Shown here in pieces: positions 1-11,792 of a stretch of DNA of 64,000 nucleotides; position 1 is the stretch's first letter, and every line of letters begins with the position of its first letter. The notes below the pieces were generated by a model. That model saw nothing but the letters and a program-made list of their open reading frames with translations. It was not told where the DNA came from and did not search any database. The translations under genes were made by a program, and so were the position numbers. This DNA comes from Liolophura sinensis (taxonomy: Eukaryota > Mollusca > Polyplacophora > Chitonida > Chitonidae). The DNA is taken from NCBI RefSeq assembly GCF_032854445.1, contig NC_088295.1, forward strand, positions 29,444,470 through 29,508,469, read 5' to 3'.

Positions 1-445
1 TGGCGTAACACCGTGCATATACACGTAATTCCTAGCTGGGCTTAGACGGATCTAGACAAACGCTGCCAGATTGTCTCACTTACTAGACAAACGCCACCAG
101 AGTGTCTCAATTATTAGACAAACGCCACCAAAGTGTCTCTGACTAGACAAACGCCAGCAAATTGTATCAATTACTAGACAAACGCCACCAAAGTGTCTCT
201 GACTAGACAAACGCCACCAAAGTGTCTCTGACTAGACAAACGCTGCCAGATTGTCTCACTTACTAGACAAACGCCACCAAAGTGTCTCTGACTAGGCAAA
301 CACGGTCAAAGTGTCTCGCTTCCTGGTTAAAAGCCACCACTCTCGCTTATTTGACAAGCGCCACCAGATTGTCCCACTTACTAGACAAACACCTCCAGAG
401 TCTCTCACCTACTAGACAAATGTTACCATAGTGTCTCACTTAGTC
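1..445. repeat. 29-31 base tandem repeat
   Basis: About 13 copies of a unit like TAGACAAACGCCACCAAAGT plus GTCTCTGAC, with variants ending TCTCACTTAC. The array begins at or before the window edge and decays after 440. Confidence 0.85.
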
Positions 446-2750
446 CCATCAGAGGAATGGCTTACGACATTTAGCTTATGTGTTAAATGGAATAGTTCTC
501 TGCACACTAAAGAATGTGATTACATCCTTTTGTGGTTAATATGTAGGCCTAGTACATAAAGCTGATAGATACCTTACAATCTGCAAAATGGTTCTCCGTC
601 CTGTTAAGCACAAACCATACTCTTTGAGCCAGTCACTGGTAGTTTACGATGGAAGATGTGCTAAAGACTCTTTGATCTACAAAATAAAGTGGCGTCTTCA
701 TGAACATTGTATTCTCTAGCCATGACTACTTGTTTATATAATATAATAATCAATGGGAATATTATTATAAATAAACTTTGGGAAATATAGATTTTCAATA
801 TTGACACACGTCTAACAGAAATTGAAAGGAAAAAGAACTACGAAGACGGGCCTAACTTACGTTGAGAAACATAAAAGTGAGCACTACGTTTTCCCCAGCT
901 AACAAGATACAAATCCTGGTTTTTGATGAAACTTACAAAGTATATAAAATAACAGACCATATTATATAAAATTGTGCCGATGCGCTTGATGTGTATCCGC
1001 TTGAAACGACATTTATAAAAACGTAGGTCTAAATCCTACATACTTGATCACTATGTAACAATTGCGTAAGATTATATTGATAGATCATAACCAACCTCGT
1101 GCGAAAAAACATACACGATGTCATAGCCTAGTGAGTACAGACCAAAAATACCAGAAATCTACCCGGGAAACTCCAATCACATTTCAGGATAAAGATTATC
1201 ATAGAACATATCACATGTTTAAGCTGTTACAAGATTGAATTATCATTTCTGATTTCCCACGAGAACATTTTTTAAAACAGTGAGTATATGGTTTTAGCCC
1301 TTGGTTTTATTATTGGTTACTCCGGATTCCTCCACAGATGAACTCACCGCTGGGGTAGGATTTGATGCATTTTTGAACACCAATCAAATAAAGTGATAAT
1401 AAAGATGTGAAGTTCTGTTACACTGTATTGTAGTAATGATCCTGATGCATGCGTGAATACTGCATGTGATATAAATGTATTTGATGCCTGTCATCACCTC
1501 AGGCGGCCGGGCTATATACATGTGGTTGTTTGTTTGTTGAAGGGTTAAGGATTGGGCAATATATACATGTAGTTTAACAATGGGCATGGATTCATTACAT
1601 GGCCTATAAATGGGGTATTTGAAACAAAAAACTATCCCACAACAACGTGTTTAACACTTAAGTAACGCTAGTCACGTATTCATGTTTGGTAATTGTTGTT
1701 AATAAATATTATTATTTAGCTGATTTTAATCGGAAATTATTCCATCTTCTAACTCTTATGGGGGTAACAAAATTGCGGTCTTACGTAAAGAAAATGTGTT
1801 GATCACGTGTTGAGAAAGAAAAACAACCAATCCTTCCCAATCAAGCCAGTCACATCTAATACATGGTAATTAACATGACTTCATTTTTTTTAACCATAGT
1901 GCTAGTCATAGTGCTAGGGGACAAGTAAGTTGCTCACTTTAAGTAGGTCTTGTCATATGATTCCATATTCGCTGTGCTTAAAACAAACTTAAGTATATCT
2001 TTCAATTTATAGTATTCATAGTCAGAGGCAATGCGAGTAATAAGAAAACAATGACACTGACAACAATAAAGCATGAGTTGTTCTTACATGATATTGCTTA
2101 ACTTCACGTCTCTATGGTCATGTGATTCTTAGCTCATTAACTCTCAGGTGAGAATGACTGCCGTCGTGAATTCTGACCTGCATGCAATATATGGAAGTCA
2201 TATATACAGCTGGTGTATAACAAACCTGAGTTAATATCACTGCACTAAGATTATCCAGTTCGCCTTCAGTCACAGTGCTAAGGGCGGTCTAAGATGTTAA
2301 TTCTTCGGCATTTAAACATGAACACCAATAATATGTAATAGAGTATGCCGTAGTATTTTATATAAGTAGATCTGAAGTAACACGTGTTTCCAGGCCATCC
2401 GATGACCCCTGGCATGTCAGCTCTTATATTATCAATATACTAAATATAGTAGTATGAAGCATATATAGCTGGCTTCATTTCCAAAAATGCGGTGGCAAGA
2501 ATTAACAGGAAGAGGAACTGTAAATCCAGATGTGAATATATGCAAGTATAAATATATGCTGTGCGACAAAAAAACATATAATTTCAGTGAGACTGAGCTG
2601 CCATTATATGTTCAAAGATATTCGTCTCAATGCAAGTAGTTGATAACAGATCATTTATTGTATGCTCTGTAATCATAATTATTTATAATTCAAGTATATA
2701 ATATACCCTATTAATGAATATTGTGATAGTTATTATATATAACAATATAG
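446..2750. other. Non-coding DNA, nothing recognised
   Basis: AT-rich sequence with stops in all frames; no gene, RNA or repeat recognised. Confidence 0.6.
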
Positions 2751-2751
2751 C

Positions 2752-3027
2752 GGGGCCTCCGTGGCTCAGTCGGTTAGCGCGCTAGCGCAGCGTAATGACC
2801 CAGGAGTCTCTCACCAATGCGGTTGCTGTGAGTTCAAGTCCAGCTCATGCTGGCTTCCTCTCCGGCCTACGTGGGAAGGTCTGCCAGCAACCTGCGATGG
2901 TCGTGGGTTTTCACCGGGCTCTGCCCGGTTTTCACCCACCATAATTCTGGCCGCCGTCGTTTTAGTGAAATATTCTTGAATACAGCGTAAAACACCAATC
3001 AAATAATTAAATAAATAAATAAATAAT
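2752..3027 (+). mobile_element. SINE-A, full-length copy
   Basis: tRNA-derived SINE. The head has box A-like TGGCTCAGTCGGTTAGCGCG and box B-like GAGTTCAAGTCC. The body includes CTCATGCTGGCTTCCTCTCC. The tail reads TATTCTTGAATACAGCG...ACACCAATC followed by AAATAAAT copies. Near-identical to 33761-34035. Confidence 0.85.
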
Positions 3028-3082
3028 ACAGCAGTCTTGCATTTATGCATACTTTAACGCGTAAATTGTTTACACTGTAGGC

Positions 3083-3770
3083 GAAGTAATGTTTACCACA
3101 CCCATGAAATAGTAGGCGTGATTTGGTGCCGAAATGAGTTCATAGACCATCGATTCGTGCGAGTACCAAATAACCCCTGCTCCACCCACTGTTATTCAAG
3201 GTAGCTTTTGTTATATAAGAGTGGGTAGGTGAAGAATTTATACGCTTCGCTATTACTTTGGTAAAAACACATTTTACATTTTCCTCGGCAGTGCAATTTA
3301 AATGAGTAACAAGTAAGTTAGCATGAAGGTTTGTTCCAAGGATGATGCAACATGAACTCTCTAAAACGTGAGATTCGTGAACTGAAACGAATGTAATTCT
3401 TCAAATTTATTATTCAGTCATATTTTGAGGGAATTTTTCTGAATAGAGTGATAAAATTACACTTTTTTGTAGCCGCCATTGTAGTTTTTTCTGCAAAATA
3501 AAAATTAAAGAGATAGATAGATAGAGGCGCATGGAAGAAAACAAAACATAAATAAATATATATTGACTCTATATGTCAGTAAGTGCTATGTAATTGAAGA
3601 ATTGCTTGGTCACACCCATTAAATAGTAGGCCTGTTTTGTCATTGAAGTGAGTCAGTTGACCATTGGGCTGGTGTTATTACCAAGTAACCCTTGCCACAC
3701 CCACAATTATGTAAAACTTCCTGTGTATAACAGTGGGTAAAAATAACAGACCCACTTATACTGCCCCACA
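3083..3770. repeat. Two diverged direct copies of a ~170-base unit
   Basis: 3083-3255 and 3602-3770 share the same ordered blocks: CACACCCAT.AAATAGTAGG, GAGT(C/T)...GACCAT, TACCAA(A/G)TAACCC, CACACCCAC-like, and AGTGGGTA. They are not tandem (about 350 bases apart). Probably two insertions of one element or a local duplication. Confidence 0.55.
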
Positions 3771-3870
3771 TTCACTTGAGCACTCTCTCCACAGTAAAAC
3801 ATGTTGTCACCGTTTTCCACTAGGTGTAGCGTTAAATCAGACAATCGTGTACATGTTCCAGCAGGAAAAG

Positions 3871-3945
3871 TGAGTGAGTGAGTGCTTAAGGGTTAACGTC
3901 GTATTTAACGATTTTTCATTCATATGGCGACGAAGATGTCCTTAG
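3871..3945 (-). mobile_element. SINE-B 3' fragment
   Basis: Reverse of the SINE-B tail: (GAGT)n, GCTTAAGGGTTAACGTCGTA, then TTTTTCATTCATATGGCGAC. Confidence 0.6.
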
Positions 3946-4318
3946 AGTTCATCAACCAAAATGTATATTTACAATTCATATATATTTGGTAGGTTACAAA
4001 TTGAGTTAGGATGACCCTATTTGTGATTATTCAAATGTTTTAAACTCAACCTTTCACAATCATTATCCTATGGTTATTAGACACTTTAACATTTCAGCAT
4101 CACAGTGAAATAATATGAAAAAAGCAGTTAAAAGTGCATTGGTGAAAATTCAGAGAAAGGTGTTTCTTTGCCAAGTTGCTCTAAAATCTGTCGTCCAAAT
4201 GAAAAAGGACGGCGTGGGAAAAGTCGTCACGCCCCCAACAACTGAGCTTACCACTCTCGGTTGTTTAAGTTAAAAAAAATGCCCTTATAAAATGAAGCCA
4301 ATCATTCATACAGCCATT
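3946..4318. other. Non-coding DNA, nothing recognised
   Basis: AT-rich; no feature seen. Confidence 0.5.
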
Positions 4319-4470
4319 TATTCATCATTTATTCATGTAGTCATTCATTCATGTAGTTATTTATTCATGTAGTCATTCATTCATGTAGTTATTCATTCAT
4401 GTAGTCATTCATTCAGGTAGTCATTCATTCATGTAGTCATTCATTTATGTAGTCATTCACTTATGCTTAG
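4319..4470. repeat. 16-base tandem repeat
   Basis: Nine or so copies of TAGTCATTCATTCATG with small changes. Further CATT-rich low-complexity DNA occurs near 4.9-5.05 kb. Confidence 0.85.
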
Positions 4471-6959
4471 TGCTGATTACATCTATGTTGGTATATCTGC
4501 ACCCAGTCATACATACACCCTGACTCATGTTCATTCACTGCAGGCCAGAGTTAATGTGGCCATAAGAAATGTAGTCGTCAAACTCGTGATTGTTGTCAAA
4601 GTGTTAGGGTAGGGTATGTCGTTATATAGGATAACGCCGCAAACGGTTCACGTGTCATGCGGATGGCAGAGAAAATGTGAAGGTCGATCAGCTCACCGGG
4701 GGTCAGTTTATGCTTCTCGTCTTAGTTAGTATTTAACCTGATATGTATAGCCCCGTCGTAATGTGGATGTAGGTCTGTTATCACCTATAAGGAATTTTTC
4801 ACCTTCACTTTTTCTTTCAGTTTCGATTTCATTTAAATAACATGGTACAAAAATTTTCAATTATTTTTAATGTTAGATGTTAAATAATTAATTGAACTGT
4901 TACATATTCAGTCATTCATTCGTTAATTCAACTGATCCATACACTTGCACTGTTCCTCTGTTTCATTCACACGTTTTACTCATTCATTCATTGATTCATT
5001 CAACCAATCATCTGTTCATTTACCTCTTTCATTCATGTTTTTACGTGTGTTCGGAAAGACATTCGTGAAATCATTTTTTGCCCATTCATTCTAAAATGTA
5101 CATTTCCCTTTTTGTGTCTGATTAGCTTTTGTTTTGTTAATTAATCTTTTGCTAACACTCCTTAAATAAGCTGCACATACTCTGTATGCTGATGAACACA
5201 TTTTCTAGGCAATGAAACGAACGCACAGAAGATCGATTGGGGCTCAAACATTCCTTCCTGGAAAGTTACAGAATAATTATAGTTGAACTCGAAAATTCCA
5301 ATGCGACTAAACATGTACAAAATTTATTCATTTATTCCAATGGGGTCTTACGCCGTACTCAAGCATAAATGTACAAAAATACCGTGGTGTTAGGGTGTTT
5401 ACCGCTAAATTGAACGGTTCATTTTGTGAGGACTTAAATACGAATATTTTAGAGACTATTATATCATATGAAAACCATATCGATAAAACTTAGTGATTAG
5501 AGAAAATCTCCTGCAAAGAAGTAAGATATACTGTCCGTTAATTTCATTTCTTAATCATTCATAAAATATCTGTGTTGTGATACTGATTTATACTTCCTTA
5601 AATCAGCCGTAGATGGAATTTGCTGGCACTGATGACAAAGGCCGCGACTAGCGCTGCAGAACAAATTTAGAGGTCCAGGAGATCTGGATCCGGCTCCACA
5701 ATTTTTGACTCAAATTAAAAAACATCAATATGTTGCGTAGCTATACGGCCTGAGAAGTTCGAATATTAATAGGTAATATATAATACATGTATATATTAAT
5801 CATCTCAACATTGCACTTAGATGAGGTGTTATCAATATTAACTCCATGGACCCGAAAATACACGCTTATATCTATCAACTTTACATTTAACTTAATCAAA
5901 GCTGGGTTTGAGTAATTTCTATGGATAGTCACTGACTGACATGTTATGTATTTAATTTATACATGTATATGTATTCTATTCTTCAGTTCATTCAACCAAA
6001 ATAGTGGTGATATCACAGGTGTCACACCATACTGGCCTCGTTATATAAGTCTACAGTAAGTACTGTACATTTATGTTTCTAGGTTTATATATTTATACAC
6101 ATAACGTCATTTTAAACGTGGAGACATAACTCGTACCCGTTATGCATGAAGAGTGAAGCAGCTTGTGTGCCATACTTGCCAGGTGTAACGGTTATTGGTA
6201 TTTTACTATTTTGTTTTGTACTTTTTATACAATAATGCCACGCCTAGAGGTTTGCAAAAACAAAAGTTGCATTTGCTGTGCTATTTACTTTGTCGTTGTT
6301 CAGGGCCATACTTAAGAATTTTCCGCTTCAGGGATGGTGGTCAGTTTTATTGGTGTATATGCGGTCGACTGAGGTAGACCTCAGACATGAAAGTGACGAC
6401 CTTTGGTCAAGGAATATAAGAGATCTTCAATGGACTATTCAAACGGCTACATGGGAGTAAATTATTTTCACCTAGACCCCACGAACATGGAAAGTGTGTG
6501 TGGCTTGGGGGTGGGGGTGGGGGATATATAATTAGTTACCAGTTATAGGTCGGAATTGAACCCATAGATCGTGTGACTCGTGGTAGGAGTGGTGTACTTT
6601 GTTACAATGCGATTTCTCCCCCCGCCCCCGCCGGTGAATATATATACAGGAATATTACACATTTGAAGTCGTTGAACTACACTATAGCCTAGTCTTCATC
6701 CATAGTCGCCATTTCCAAACGAGAGGTGACGATTCACTCACAGGTCTGGTTATGCCAAAAACTGTTGTAACTTATAATCTTGGCCCCTCGGTAACGATGG
6801 AGTCTTAACTTTGTCTCACCTTCAAACAATTGTTGAGTGGTGTAAGGAATTTATATTTTACATTTAGAGGACTAACACTACAAGCTATGCGTTAGTCTGA
6901 CTAAAGACTTCGTGTCAGTTGAATCCGTGTTAGAGTTAGTTTTATCTGCTGACCTTTCA
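4471..6959. other. Non-coding DNA with an SINE-A tail
   Basis: No gene recognised. 5313-5370 carries a minus-strand SINE-A tail fragment (TTATTCATTTATTCCAATGG...GCCGTACTCAAG). G-rich and C-rich runs occur at 6510-6530 and 6619-6632. Confidence 0.5.
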
Positions 6960-7430
6960 ATTCTTCCAAAATATTGTTTGTGAGTAGAATATTGTTCATT
7001 CTAACCTGTTTAAAACATTTTAATCGCAAACAGTCATATATAGAATATTATTAATTTTGAACTGTTTTACGGAATGCTGTTAAGTTTAAACTATTCTATG
7101 GAATATGGTTAACTGTGAACGCCCAGTAGAAAATTCTTATTTGTGAACTGTGCTGTGGAATATTTTTATAATTGTTCTGTAGAATTGTCAACTTTTCTCA
7201 AGCATTGTTTATTCCTGTACAATATTGTTATTTGGGGACTGTCCTAGAATATTGTTGATTGAACTGTTCTACAGAATATTGTTAATTGTGAACTGACCTA
7301 TTAGATATCGTTTATTTGTGAACGGACCTATCAGATATCGTTTATTTGTGAACTGACCTATTAGATATCGTTTATTTGTGAACTGCCACAGATTATTGTC
7401 AGTTATGAACTCTTCTCTTGAACATCGTTG
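6960..7430. repeat. Degenerate ~30-base tandem repeat
   Basis: Diverged copies of a GAATATTGTTAATTGTGAAC-type unit. They end in three near-identical 30-base copies of TTAGATATCGTTTATTTGTG plus AACTGACCTA at 7291-7384. Confidence 0.75.
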
Positions 7431-8689
7431 ATGTAATGCATTTCAACGTGATCCACACATCAATTCCACCACGAGTGCTGCAGCGGATTGCAGAGCTAAT
7501 TTACAGAATTGTCTTCTATTCCACAAAAACAAAATGGAGACTATATGTGAACGACTGTTAAAGAAGCGACGGTATAAACTAAGCATAAAGGATACTAACT
7601 TCAGCCGCTCTCCAATGTCGGTATATGCTTGTACATACCACTATATATTTGTATTATGACCGTTCAGCTGTTTACACAACTGAAACATATCCAGCTGTAA
7701 TATAAATATATTTTCCACTTGCAACACAGCGATTACTTGCACTATAAAGACTTAAGCACACAAACAGTTACAAGAGCTTACCTGCGTGCATGCTCCTCTT
7801 GTTAGGCTAAAGAACGGTATCTAACAGGCCTTTCCCACAATGTTACACCCAGGCAGCTAAGTAAGTCAATCTGGTCTCTGAAGTAAAACGCTTGCGTTGA
7901 CATACTTTTTTCAAAGACGTCTCTTTAACTGGTGAATTTTACTTCCTGCATGTTGGATTAAATACATGTAGGCCTGCAGCATATGTGTGTACGAGTACGT
8001 ATATTTTCCATAGTGTATGTATCCGTGGATCTATAAAAAGATAACCAACTATTGATTGGTTTATTTTTAGCATTTTTCCCGGAAGTTAGTTACCAACTTA
8101 ACAAAGTTGTCCCTTTTCGGAAGATGTTTCGAAATGTCAACTAGTGCTAAAACGTTTTGTGTAAAACCATTTTAAGTTTATTTAAAGAATATTTTTAATG
8201 GTGTTCGTGCTTACAGTTTATCGGATTAAGCATATATCACGAACAACGAGGATGTTGGAAATATTTTAGTCAGTATGACCGGGTACAGTCCGGTCATTCC
8301 GTACGAAGTCATATCTGGTTTGTTGGGGTAAGTATTTGTTTACATGAACTATAACATAAAGAATAATTTGCCAGATAATCAGGTATATGGTATAGTCATG
8401 TTCAGAGCTAAAGCTAACAGACTAAAAACTCATTTACCAGTCTGATCTGTATAATAAAATTATATTTATAATAATTATGACCTCAAAGAGTAGAATGTGA
8501 AAAAATGTATGAATACAAAGAATAAAACCTTAACATAAAAATCTGATAAATCAGAATAGTATACCGTGAAGTGTGTTCAAAACATTTTGACTTAGTCCAG
8601 ACGTACAGTTCATATGTAACGTTAAAACCCGCATGCGTTGATTGTTCCGTGGAAATACTTATGCAAAGTAACTATACCTGTTTGAAAGT
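7431..8689. other. Non-coding DNA, nothing recognised
   Basis: AT-rich, no open frame of note. Confidence 0.5.
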
Positions 8690-8975
8690 AAATAAAGACC
8701 CTCGTTTAAGGTGTTGATTGGCACTTGGCACAAGAGGTTGCCAGTTCGAATCCAGCTCCTCCGCGTTCTGCTGGCAGGGATTAAGACATGTTTTTGGCCT
8801 ACTGTTGTGATTTAATCAGGGCACTCCGGTTCTAGATTTAAACATAAAAGCGCTCACATATCTGAACGTTTTTTGTTACGGCGGATGGTCGTGGGTTTTC
8901 CCCCGGGCTTTATCCAGTTTCCTCCAAGATAACACTGACTGCCACCTTGAGTACAGCAATCAAACAAATAAACAG
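8690..8975 (+). mobile_element. Old, degenerate SINE-A-like element
   Basis: A tRNA-like box B (CCAGTTCGAATCCAGCTCCT) is followed by the body phrase GGATGGTCGTGGGTTTTCCC and a tail CTTGAGTACAGCAATCAAAC plus AAATAAA. Confidence 0.55.
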
Positions 8976-11060
8976 AATTGATACGACTCAAAACACAAAT
9001 GTTTGTCCAGAAGCATTTCATTGCAGATGTTGCCTTATAACAAATTCCTAAATATCCTCAGAACAGACACACATATATATATATTATAAGATACAAAGGG
9101 TTTTGATGTGGTAATTAGTAATGGAATTAAGAGGTTCAACGAAAGAAGGTTCAGTGGTATCGGCTTACACAACAAACACGAAGACGAAGGTGTTAAACTC
9201 TATTCTACTCCCCCCTCCCCCCCATTAAAGAAAATAAGACTTATGAGGTCATAAATTTTAAGACCAGTCAACGGCAAGCTTATTCCATTGCAGTTGACCT
9301 AGATATTTCAACGCTGCGTATTTACGAAGTCGTGTCTCTTTGTTGAGTGACGTAAGAAAGTAAAAATACACTGTCCATGTATTATGACGTCATACCGCTG
9401 AGCTCAGATTGAAACGTCATGAAACAAATGTTTCTTTTTCTACATAATGGCGTCTGAGTGTAAAAGTTCAAAAATGTAAAAACAGAAGCGATATCTATAA
9501 ACTGTGCGAAATAAGACCTTTATCACTGAAGGAAATTACGATAGTTCACCTTTATATAAATCACAAAAACAACTCTAACACGTAAACAAACTCAAATTCT
9601 TTTATTTGTAAACATATACAGTATAAAATCATATTACTCGGGGAGGTAAACTTACCGGACGATGTGTTGCCTGACTTCTTTGAAACGTCATTTCACGAGT
9701 TGAAGTAATCATGCAATGAAATGAAATGACATGAAATCAAATTAAATCAGCGATCTAAGCCCCGACATTCGCGGAGACTCGTGAGCCATTATAAGTCACT
9801 CGGACCTTGTGACGGTACACCTTGATGCGCTAAGGCTCATTGCCGAATTATAATTATAGCCGAGCTATAAGTGATCTGCATTTAGAACCTGTATTTAGAT
9901 CTACAAGAAATCTGTTGTAGTATGTGAAAATTAATCTTAATCTCGCATTTTTTTTTCACAGAAATTACATGTACTTCTAAAAGATACTATCTGCTTGATT
10001 CGAGAATCGAGAGCACTTAGGTAGTGTATATAGGCCTACTTTAGATCTGAAATAGTTGAAAATCTAAACATCAGTTTATAGTCATTTCCACGTAACACAT
10101 TTCCATGAATCAAAGTTTATCACTTTTAAAAAGCCCAGATAACCTTCCCATATTTGCTAATTTAATCAAACATAGGCTAGAACATATAGACTCACAGAGC
10201 AATCCGACGGGAAGCCAGAATTTGGATTATAAGACCAAAATTTTGGTGAAGCGTAAGGACAAAAAAGGTAAAAAGAGACTTGGATAGTAAACCTGTAGTC
10301 TTGTTGCCTGGTTTCCTGTACAAAAAAAGAGCAAACATCGTTCGATGGCACTCTTTTCATACGAGCCAGGACGATAATTTGTAAGTCTGCCAGTATTACC
10401 CTTTCAACCTAATGGTTCTATTTTTGTCAAGAAGGAAATTCCTTTTAGAAACATATGCATGATGTCCATGTCTAAAATTATCTGCCTGCTTATTTGGCGT
10501 TGAACTTAACCAGCATTTCTATATATGATACATGCAGATCGATACCGGAGATAGATTTGCTTTCTTTTCATTTTTTCTTCTATTTGCTCTTAAAATTCTA
10601 AAGACAAAATTGTTGATATCTTGATTTCACTGTTATTCTTAGTTTTGTCTGTGTTCTGACGGCTTTTAGCTTTTTCCGCATTATTGTCCAAATACAGTTT
10701 TTGTGTTCCACCATTTCCAGTTCAAGAGGTAATCTTGATAAATCGACCTTACACTCTTGCTCTGTTAGGCTCTAGTTAATTTCAAGTGTTATAAACATTC
10801 ATGTTTTGTCACACTTACATTCAGATTTTAGTCCGACTTAACCATACCCACTGAGTGTGAGCTGAACATGGCGATCTGTCGTACTAGCGTTCTCACTAGC
10901 AGTTTTTGCTGTTTAATTGTTCCTTATACCCACAGGTTGTACGGACATGTTCTGTTGTTTTCTATGGAAGAAAACAAAGAAACGTCGCCCACTCTTATTT
11001 CACTCACCCACCATAATCTCTATACCATCCAAAGGATATTTCTTTAATCCCATTCGATCG
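8976..11060. other. Non-coding DNA, nothing recognised
   Basis: No gene supported. A 60-codon frame at 10105-10287 resembles nothing known to me and is probably chance. Confidence 0.5.
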
Positions 11061-11061
11061 T

Positions 11062-11255
11062 TTCGGTGGCTAGATGATTAGAGCGGTCGCCTTGAAGTCA
11101 GGAAACGCAGGTTCAAACCTCATCGGGTCTTACCAAAGACTTTTTGCTGCCTCGCGTGATACATGTTTTTTTTTGTCCCATCATAATGCTGGCCGCCGTC
11201 GTATAAGTGAAAAATTTTTGAGTACGGCATAAAACACCAATCAAACAAATAAATC
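11062..11255 (+). mobile_element. Chimeric SINE: SINE-B head joined to SINE-A tail
   Basis: The tRNA-like head (GGTGGCTAGATGATTAGAGC, then GCAGGTTCAAACCTCATCGG) runs into SINE-B body (TTACCAAAGACTTTTTGCTG, CCTCGC). From about 11175 it becomes SINE-A tail (CATAATGCTGGCCGCCGTCG ... ACACCAATCAAACAAATAAA). It lies past the rapsyn 3' end. Confidence 0.6.
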
Positions 11256-11395
11256 CCATTCTCATACATGAGATTTCTAGATTCATTTGCTTTCATAATC
11301 CTAAAGTGGTCTAAGGTGTTCTTTTGTGTATTCTTGTATATAGTTCGCAGAAGACCAGTTTCCATTTACCCAAAAATGACACGTGTCACACGTGG

Positions 11396-11495
11396 GAGAG
11401 ATCCCCCACCCATAAAACTGGTCAGCATCGTATGAATGACATGTTCTGCAGTATGTAGCTCATAACAGCAGTCAAATAAATAAATGAATAGATAA
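11396..11495 (+). mobile_element. Degenerate SINE-A tail
   Basis: CACCCATAAAACTGGTCAGC...CAGTCAAATAAATAAATG, a decayed 3' end just past the rapsyn polyadenylation candidate. Confidence 0.35.
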
Positions 11496-11589
11496 CATCT
11501 ATGTCTCATCTGTGTGATTGAGCATCACGCCAGTTATCAGATTCACAAAAAAACAATAAAATCAAAGACTTTTATATCACATGATCAAT

Positions 11590-11595
11590 TTTAAT
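11590..11595 (-). promoter_or_regulatory. Possible rapsyn polyadenylation signal
   Basis: ATTAAA on the minus strand about 120 bases past the rapsyn stop. It is the nearest polyadenylation-like hexamer I see; there is no transcript evidence. Confidence 0.3.
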
Positions 11596-11713
11596 TGAAA
11601 GAAGCACAGGCACACATATATGTACAATGATAAGCGAAAGGATAATGTCGAAGAATCATAGATCTGGAGAAACGGAGACGAAATGAAGCCTTAAGGAATG
11701 CTCCTCATTCATC

Positions 11714-11792
11714 TTATCTCTTAGAGGTGTCGCAAACAGGGCATTGTCGTGATCGGCACAGGTTGGAGTGTTGGTTAACTCGTGCCCAACAG
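11714..11792 (-). CDS. RAPSN: Rapsyn coding exon 6 (RING-H2, end) and stop
   Basis: 79 bases after a GGTTTCAG acceptor. It supplies the last base of the split Ser codon, then CWARV... and the closing CPVC zinc-ligand pair, followed by five residues and TAA at 11714-11716. The stretch between C388 and C404 is 15 residues and holds an extra Cys; in vertebrate rapsyn it is about eight. Confidence 0.9.

Noticed and set aside
7..445. CRISPR-like look of the regular repeats at the window start
   Set aside because: The units are contiguous tandem copies with no unique spacers, and the DNA is clearly animal.
2752..2850. tRNA gene-like sequence (boxes A and B)
   Set aside because: It continues into the SINE-A body and tail and recurs elsewhere, so it is a SINE head and not a functional tRNA. 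The same applies to tRNA-like stretches near 8.73, 11.08 and 28.23 kb.
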